From: Acidobacteriota bacterium
GTDB taxonomy: Bacteria; Acidobacteriota; Terriglobia; Terriglobales; Acidobacteriaceae
DNA: 10,661 nt
NCBI GenBank assembly: GCA_021781255.1
Contig: JAJXXG010001135.1
Location: 1-10,661 of the forward strand
Direction of reading: 5' to 3'
The notes under the pieces were generated by a model. The model searched no databases. It had not been told where the DNA came from and worked only from the letters and a program-made list of their open reading frames with translations. Shown here in pieces: positions 7,124 to 10,661 of this stretch (position 1 is its first letter; the number at the start of each line of letters is the position of its first letter). The position numbers were made by a program, and so were the translations under genes.

Positions 7124-7839
7124 GGCCGCCACTCACTGGTATTCTGCATTTGGTGACCCCCGACGTCGTCCCCATCTTTCACGAAGAATTCCGCGCCCTC
7201 CGTCCGCGCGCGCCCATACCGGCTATCCATGTGCGCTTCCGCCGCTTCACCTCGCTGAACACCACCATCCGCCTCCGCCAGGGCGAGATTCACGTCAGCC
7301 TATCCGATCTACTCGAAGGCGCGCCTGAGTCGGTCCTCCACGCTATCGCGCACATTCTTCTCGCCAAGCTATACCGCAGGCCCATCGATGCCACGAAAAA
7401 CCTGCGTTACAAGCGCTTCGCTTCCTCGGCCGCCGTCACCCGTCAAACCGAGTTGATCCGCACGGCGCGCGGCAGCAAGCGCTACTTCGGTCCCGACGGC
7501 CACTATTACCATCTCGAAGAGGTCTTCGACTCGCTCAACGAGCGTTTCTTCGGCGGACTGCTCGGCCGTCCCGATCTGACATGGAGCGAGCACCACGCCA
7601 AGCGCTCGCTGGGCCATTACGACGCCGCTCACAACACCATCGTCGTCAGCCGCGTCTTCGACCGGCCATCCAGCCCCCGCTACGCCATCGAATACCTGCT
7701 CTACCACGAAATGTTGCACTTGAAGCACCCCGTCCGCACGCGCGGACTGCGCCGCTCGGTCCACCCCCGCGAGTTCAAGGCTGAGGAAGCGCGCTTCCCG
7801 CAACTGAAAGAGGCCCTCGCCTTTATCAAGCGGCTGTAG
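7120..7839 (+). CDS. SprT-like zinc metalloprotease-domain protein
   Basis: The C-terminal half of this 239-residue protein shows the SprT/WSS1-type core: EEVFDSLNERFFGG (about 133-146), then a beta segment LGHYDAAHNTIVVSRVF (164-180), then YHEMLHLKHP with H196, E197 and H200 as the HExxH zinc site, and a likely third ligand H215 in SVHPREFK. Family members are zinc-dependent peptidases; some eukaryotic ones cleave DNA-protein crosslinks, but the role of this bacterial branch is not settled. There is no signal peptide, so it is probably cytoplasmic, which is odd for a gene coupled by ATGA to a secreted protein. The N-terminal third contains HAIAH (74-78) in a similar secondary-structure order and may be a decayed second copy. 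There is no strong SD; coupling probably drives initiation. Confidence 0.85.
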   Translation: MRPPLTGILHLVTPDVVPIFHEEFRALRPRAPIPAIHVRFRRFTSLNTTIRLRQGEIHVSLSDLLEGAPESVLHAIAHILLAKLYRRPIDATKNLRYKRFASSAAVTRQTELIRTARGSKRYFGPDGHYYHLEEVFDSLNERFFGGLLGRPDLTWSEHHAKRSLGHYDAAHNTIVVSRVFDRPSSPRYAIEYLLYHEMLHLKHPVRTRGLRRSVHPREFKAEEARFPQLKEALAFIKRL

Positions 7840-7950
7840 ACTCCGACGCAGCCTGCACGCCTTGCAGCAGGCGGCCTTGCCCACTGCTGCTCCGGTTTCC
7901 GACCAGTTCGTCGACACCTGCGCCAGTCTCTGTGTCAGCGACGCGCCCGT

Positions 7951-8008
7951 CCCGTACCCTGTACTGCCCAATTCCCTACTCCCTGCTACCTGTTCCTCGC
8001 TCCCTCGC
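7951..8008. repeat. Degenerate CCCTGCT-type heptamer repeat
   Basis: About eight 7-nt units follow one another: CCCGTAC, CCTGTAC, (TG), CCCAATT, CCCTACT, CCCTGCT, ACCTGTT, CCTCGCT and CCCTCGC. One strand is nearly pure pyrimidine. The array is non-coding and sits just upstream of the ribE promoter. Confidence 0.6.
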
Positions 8009-8030
8009 CAGAGCCCCGGGCGGCAGGTCC

Positions 8031-8060
8031 TTGTCGCTGGGATGGCTGGCTCTCTAGAAT
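8031..8060 (+). promoter_or_regulatory. ribE promoter, leaderless spacing
   Basis: TTGTCG (8031-8036) and TAGAAT (8055-8060) are separated by 18 bp, matching 4/6 and 5/6 of the consensus boxes. Only 6 nt (CAAACC) separate the -10 from the ribE ATG at 8067, so transcription should start on or beside the A of the ATG. The absence of any Shine-Dalgarno sequence agrees with a leaderless mRNA. Confidence 0.5.
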
Positions 8061-8066
8061 CAAACC

Positions 8067-8741
8067 ATGTTTACCGGCATCATCGAACAGACTGGAACTC
8101 TCGTCAGCCTGACGGATCGGGGTGGCGTTCGCCGTATTACCGTTGAGGCGCCCGGCATCGCATCGCGCCTCCGCGAGGGCGATTCGCTTGGCGTCTCCGG
8201 CGTGTGCCTCACCGCGCTCGATATCGACCCCATCTACTTCCACGCCGATCTGGCCCAGGAAACGCTGGACCGCACCTCTCTCGGCTCGCTCGCCGAAGGC
8301 GCAAAGGTCAACCTCGAACTGCCCACCGCGGCCGGCAGCCCTCTGGGCGGCCATGTCGTCCAGGGCCACGTGGACGGCTGCGGCGTGATGACGGCGCTTG
8401 ACCCTGTGATCCCCGAATCGAGCCCGGAGTTCGACCGCCAGACCACCGATTGGACGCTCAAAGTCCGCGTCCCTGAAAACGTCCGCCAATGGATGGTCCA
8501 CAAAGGCTCTGTCGCTGTGGAGGGCATCAGCCTGACCATTGCCGCCTTTGACGGTGAAGAGATTACCATCGCCATTTTGCCGCTCACCTATTGGCGAACC
8601 AACCTGCACACGCTCAGCGTAGGCGCGCCCATGAACGTGGAGGCCGATGTGCTCGTCAAGCTGGCAGCCATGCAGATGCAGGCCGCGAAGAAACCTGAGA
8701 AAGATCTCACTGCCGAGTGGCTGGTTGCGAATGGGTACTGA
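8067..8741 (+). CDS. ribE: Riboflavin synthase, alpha subunit
   Basis: Riboflavin synthase converts two molecules of 6,7-dimethyl-8-ribityllumazine to riboflavin plus the pyrimidinedione, the last step of vitamin B2 synthesis in the cytoplasm; the active form is a homotrimer. The 224-residue protein begins with the family signature MFTGIIE. It contains two lumazine-binding repeats: residues 1 to about 95 with GDSLGVSGVCLTA, and about 96-200 with KGSVAVEGISLTI. The link GGHVVQGHVDG at 94-104 and the paired TSLGSL and TNLHTL segments are also typical. Ser44 stands where Asn or Asp is common in repeat one. The last about 20 residues (KKPEKDLTAEWLVANGY) extend past the usual end. No other rib gene and no FMN riboswitch is visible here, so it is probably an unlinked rib gene. 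A zinc-ribbon gene follows after 43 bp. Confidence 0.96.
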   Translation: MFTGIIEQTGTLVSLTDRGGVRRITVEAPGIASRLREGDSLGVSGVCLTALDIDPIYFHADLAQETLDRTSLGSLAEGAKVNLELPTAAGSPLGGHVVQGHVDGCGVMTALDPVIPESSPEFDRQTTDWTLKVRVPENVRQWMVHKGSVAVEGISLTIAAFDGEEITIAILPLTYWRTNLHTLSVGAPMNVEADVLVKLAAMQMQAAKKPEKDLTAEWLVANGY

Positions 8742-8784
8742 TCGCAGGCAGATTTCGGTAGTCAGGGTTTGAGCGGAGCTCAAT

Positions 8785-8994
8785 ATGATCTGCACAGAAT
8801 GCGGTGCACAGATGAACCAGACCGACAAGAACACGTTTACCGGGCGTGTAATCCGCGATTACGAGTGCCCTAAATGCGGTCACACAGGCTGGGAGGACGA
8901 CGGGGTGGCTCTTTGGCAAGTCCTTCACGACGGCCGCGAGCAGGACGAGGCTGAACAGGCTGTTACGAAACTCTGCTGGAACTGGGTTTTGTAA
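8785..8994 (+). CDS. Small zinc-ribbon protein with repeat-derived C-terminus
   Basis: This 69-residue protein has two CxxC knuckles, CTEC at residues 3-6 and CPKC at about 28-31, with a GHTGW turn after the second. This is the layout of a small zinc ribbon of the YgiT or rubredoxin-like style; the role is unknown. GGAG at 8775-8778 lies 6 nt before the ATG, supporting this start. It follows ribE by 43 bp and may share its transcript. From codon 56 (8950) onward, the last 14 residues (AEQAVTKLCWNWVL) and the stop lie inside a repeat element whose 24-bp end is found inverted at 9090-9113. The native C-terminus may therefore have been replaced. The core is convincing; the tail may be an accident of insertion. 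Confidence 0.75.
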   Translation: MICTECGAQMNQTDKNTFTGRVIRDYECPKCGHTGWEDDGVALWQVLHDGREQDEAEQAVTKLCWNWVL

Positions 8995-9113
8995 CAAGGG
9001 CACGGCTTCAGCCGGGCCGTAAGCGGCGCAAAATGAGTGAGGGCTTTAGCCCCTGCTGCTTCAAAGCGCAAAAAATGACTGCGTTCGGCGAGTTTCGTAA
9101 CAGCCTGTTCAGC
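8950..9113. mobile_element. MITE/REP-like element with perfect 24-bp inverted ends
   Basis: Bases 8950-8973 and 9090-9113 are exact reverse complements over all 24 positions. The 116-bp interior holds two REP-like hairpins. One is GGCaCGGCT-TC-AGCCGgGCC at 8999-9018, with one mismatch. The other is GGGCT-TT-AGCCC at 9041-9052. There are also imperfect direct copies of GCGCAAAATGA(g/c)TG at 9026-9039 and 9066-9081. A further near-copy of the arm core, GTTTTGTAAC, lies at 8986-8995. No transposase ORF and no clear target-site duplication are visible. It ends the zinc-ribbon gene and lies between that gene and the convergent vWA gene. Whether it moved as a unit is inference. Confidence 0.7.
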
Positions 9114-9137
9114 GTGGGGACTGATACAAAATATGAC

Positions 9138-9160
9138 CGCCCAGCCCCGTAGGGGCGGCG
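9138..9160. repeat. GCCCCGTAGGGGC palindrome
   Basis: CCCC-GTA-GGGG (9145-9155) is extended on both sides by CGCC and GGCG with a small bulge, giving a stable hairpin on either strand. It lies in the convergent gap 137 bp before the vWA stop and is distinct from the neighbouring 164-bp element. It looks like a dispersed palindromic repeat; it could also act in 3'-end formation, but there is no T run. Confidence 0.55.
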
Positions 9161-9250
9161 CAACTCTGTTCATCCACCGTTCCATTCCACTTCATGCGAT
9201 TGCCCTGGTTGGTTGACCGATGCGGCAACATACGCGCAGTTGGATACGCC

Positions 9251-10498
9251 TCAGTGGATCGTCTTCGACTTGTGCTGCATGTAATCCATCAGCAGATATT
9301 GCCCCAGCGTCGCCGGAGTGGTGAAGTACGCCTTGCCGCGGCACATCTCCGACACCTTATGCACAAATTGCACCAGGCTGTAGTCTGACGCAAGCATGAA
9401 CGTGTTGATCATCACGTTCGACCGCTTGCAGCGCGCCACCTCTTCCAGCGTCTCGCTCACCACCAGCGGGTCAAGACCGAAAGCGTTTTTGTAAATCCTT
9501 CCGTCGGGCAGCGTCAGCGCCGACGGCTTCCCATCCGTGATCATCACAATCTGCTTCATGTCTTTGCTCTGGCGCGCCAGCACGCGCTGCGCCACGCGCA
9601 GGCCTTCGCGCGTGTTGGTGTGCCACGGGCCCACCTTCACCCGCGCCAGATGCTCGACCGGCATCTCCTCCGCTGAATCGTGAAACAGCACCAGCGACAG
9701 CGAATCGCCCGGATATTGCGTGCGAATGAGGTGCGAGAGCGCCATGGCCACGCGCTTGGCCGGCGTAAAGCGGTCCTCGCCGTAGAGAATCATCGAGTGC
9801 GAGCAATCCAGCATCATCACCGTGGCGCACGAGCTCTGGTAGTCGCACTGGTGCACTTGCAGGTCATCGTATTCGAGGTTCAGCGGCAGCCCCAGCCCCT
9901 CGCGCGCAATCGCCGAGCTCAGCGTGGCCGTGGTATCGAGGTTGAGTACGTCGCCGAACTCATACCGCCGCGAAGCGCCGCTCGTCTCGATCCCTGTGGC
10001 CCAGTGCCGAGTATCGTGGCGCCCGAAGCTCGATTTTCCCAGCGACCCCATCAGATCGCGCAGTGTCTTGAAGCCGAGAAAGTCCAGGCTCTTATCGGTT
10101 ACCTCAAAACGGGCGTTCAAATGATCCGGGCCCTCAGCGTTGCCCGCCTGCCCATTCGCCCCGTCGAAGCGCGTGGGTCCATCCTGCTGGGACGAAGAAA
10201 TGTAGTTCTCGCGCTCCATGCGCTCCATCAGTTTGTCGATCAACTCGTCCAGCTTGCCTTGTGCCGCCAGTTGTTGCAGTTGTTCGCGCATCTCTTTGTC
10301 AAACAAATCGCTCGATTGCAGCACGCGGCGCAACGCTTCGCGCAGATCGTCGAGCGTATGGTCGAGTTCCTGAAATCCCGTGTACGGATCGTAGAAGCCC
10401 GAGTCGAGCAAATAGTCTGAGAGCGCCTGCAGCAGCCCCTCGAGATCGATCTCTGAGGCCAGATCGCCGGTGTACTTTGTGTAATGTACGCGCTTCAT
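9251..10498 (-). CDS. von Willebrand factor A (vWA) domain protein
   Basis: The 415-residue protein has no signal peptide. The N-terminal half is acidic, helical and low in recognisable motifs ([21 protein letters not shown], then a Gln/Leu/Glu-rich helix to about 98, then a polar linker). The C-terminal vWA domain spans about 223-400 and has a full MIDAS metal site: DCSHS (D231, S233, S235), HTNT at 293-296 and TDG at 321-323. Such proteins commonly work with MoxR-type or Mg-chelatase-type AAA+ ATPases as metal-dependent adaptors. An AAA+ partner is not visible in this window and may lie beyond the right edge. GAGGGG at 10502-10507 precedes the ATG, and a minus-strand gene ends 27 bp upstream, so the two are probably one operon. 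Confidence 0.88.
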   Translation of the reverse strand: MKRVHYTKYTGDLASEIDLEGLLQALSDYLLDSGFYDPYTGFQELDHTLDDLREALRRVLQSSDLFDKEMREQLQQLAAQGKLDELIDKLMERMERENYISSSQQDGPTRFDGANGQAGNAEGPDHLNARFEVTDKSLDFLGFKTLRDLMGSLGKSSFGRHDTRHWATGIETSGASRRYEFGDVLNLDTTATLSSAIAREGLGLPLNLEYDDLQVHQCDYQSSCATVMMLDCSHSMILYGEDRFTPAKRVAMALSHLIRTQYPGDSLSLVLFHDSAEEMPVEHLARVKVGPWHTNTREGLRVAQRVLARQSKDMKQIVMITDGKPSALTLPDGRIYKNAFGLDPLVVSETLEEVARCKRSNVMINTFMLASDYSLVQFVHKVSEMCRGKAYFTTPATLGQYLLMDYMQHKSKTIH

Positions 10499-10502
10499 TG
10501 TC

Positions 10503-10526
10503 CCCTCAGTCCCTCGGTCCCTGCCT
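10503..10526. repeat. Octamer tandem repeat over the vWA ribosome-binding region
   Basis: Three 8-nt units, CCCTCAGT, CCCTCGGT and CCCTGCCT, fill the 27-bp gap between the upstream stop codon and the vWA start. On the transcribed strand the two units nearest the start carry GAGGG and the third AGGG, so the SD-like sequence is supplied by the repeat. Confidence 0.55.
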
Positions 10527-10661
10527 CAATTCAACCCAGGGCCCTTGCGCTTCCGTCGCGCGCGCTCCCAGTCCTCGAACTCCATGTCCAATTCATTGCG
10601 CGCCTGGCTCACGTCCTCGTGTTCGCGGTTGCGCTCCTCGCGCTCGCGGAGCCGCATACCC
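10526..10661 (-). CDS. 3' end of an unidentified gene, cut by the window edge
   Basis: The minus-strand frame is open from the window edge to a TGA at 10528-10526. It shows 44 complete codons and ends with DMEFEDWERARRKRKGPGLN. The visible part is extremely rich in Arg and Glu (RLREREERNREHED) and probably forms a charged helix with a basic tail. An ATG lies near the edge at about 10657, so a short separate gene is possible, but the frame has no stop before the edge and a longer protein is more likely. Its position just upstream of the vWA gene suggests an operon partner. No family can be named from this fragment. Confidence 0.6.
   Translation of the reverse strand, partial: GMRLREREERNREHEDVSQARNELDMEFEDWERARRKRKGPGLN

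Noticed and set aside
7851..7872. GCCTGC/GCAGGC hairpin after the SprT-like gene as a terminator
   Set aside because: The loop is 10 nt, competing pairings exist, and no T run follows.
7840..8066. FMN riboswitch upstream of ribE
   Set aside because: No RFN-element sequence blocks are present; the gap holds heptamer repeats and a promoter placed right at the ATG.
7986..8834. 282-residue minus-strand ORF opposite riboflavin synthase
   Set aside because: It covers the whole antisense strand of ribE, and its product has shadow-like composition.
8995..9250. CRISPR array or attachment site in the convergent gap
   Set aside because: The repeats are inverted and non-periodic, there are no spacers, and no integrase or tRNA is nearby.

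Overview
The window is GC-rich, densely coded bacterial DNA. Its repeat style (short GGCTTCAGCC and GGGCTTTAGCCC hairpins, GCCCCGTAGGGGC palindromes, CCCT-rich heptamers), its small secreted helical proteins and its large UvrA suggest an acidobacterium of the Terriglobia type. That assignment rests on recognition and family knowledge, not on a search. There is no rRNA, tRNA, CRISPR array, transposase or phage gene.

Layout, left to right. The left edge holds the 3' part of a PCMT-like methyltransferase (+). It converges on uvrA (-), which fills 824-3835 and encodes the damage-recognition ATPase of nucleotide excision repair. uvrA appears to start at TTG. That TTG overlaps the stop of a possible 25-codon leader ORF, whose ATG sits 5 nt after a perfect TATAAT. 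Upstream on the same strand is a 65-residue Cys-rich knuckle protein (4061-4258). Divergent from it is a + strand run: a secreted TPR protein (4507-5829), two small secreted helical proteins (6002-6460 and 6596-7123) separated by a hairpin terminator, and a SprT-like HExxH metalloprotease coupled to the second of these by an ATGA overlap. Next come riboflavin synthase (8067-8741), with promoter spacing that predicts a leaderless mRNA, and a small zinc-ribbon protein (8785-8994). The right end is a minus-strand pair: an unidentified gene cut by the window edge and a von Willebrand A protein with a complete MIDAS (9251-10498).

No stretch over 300 bases lacks a gene. The larger gaps are 3836-4060 (uvrA leader and promoter), 4259-4506 (a divergent gap where only SD signals and one small hairpin are visible), 7840-8066 (heptamer repeats and the ribE promoter) and 8995-9250 (palindromic repeats).

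I see no new multi-gene defence or metabolic system. The most interesting pattern is repeat DNA that has become part of genes. A 73-bp nested palindrome lies in frame inside uvrA and adds about 24 residues just before a zinc module. A 164-bp element with perfect 24-bp inverted ends supplies the last 14 codons and the stop of the zinc-ribbon gene. An octamer tandem repeat fills the vWA gene's ribosome-binding region. The two leaderless-type starts are the second theme.
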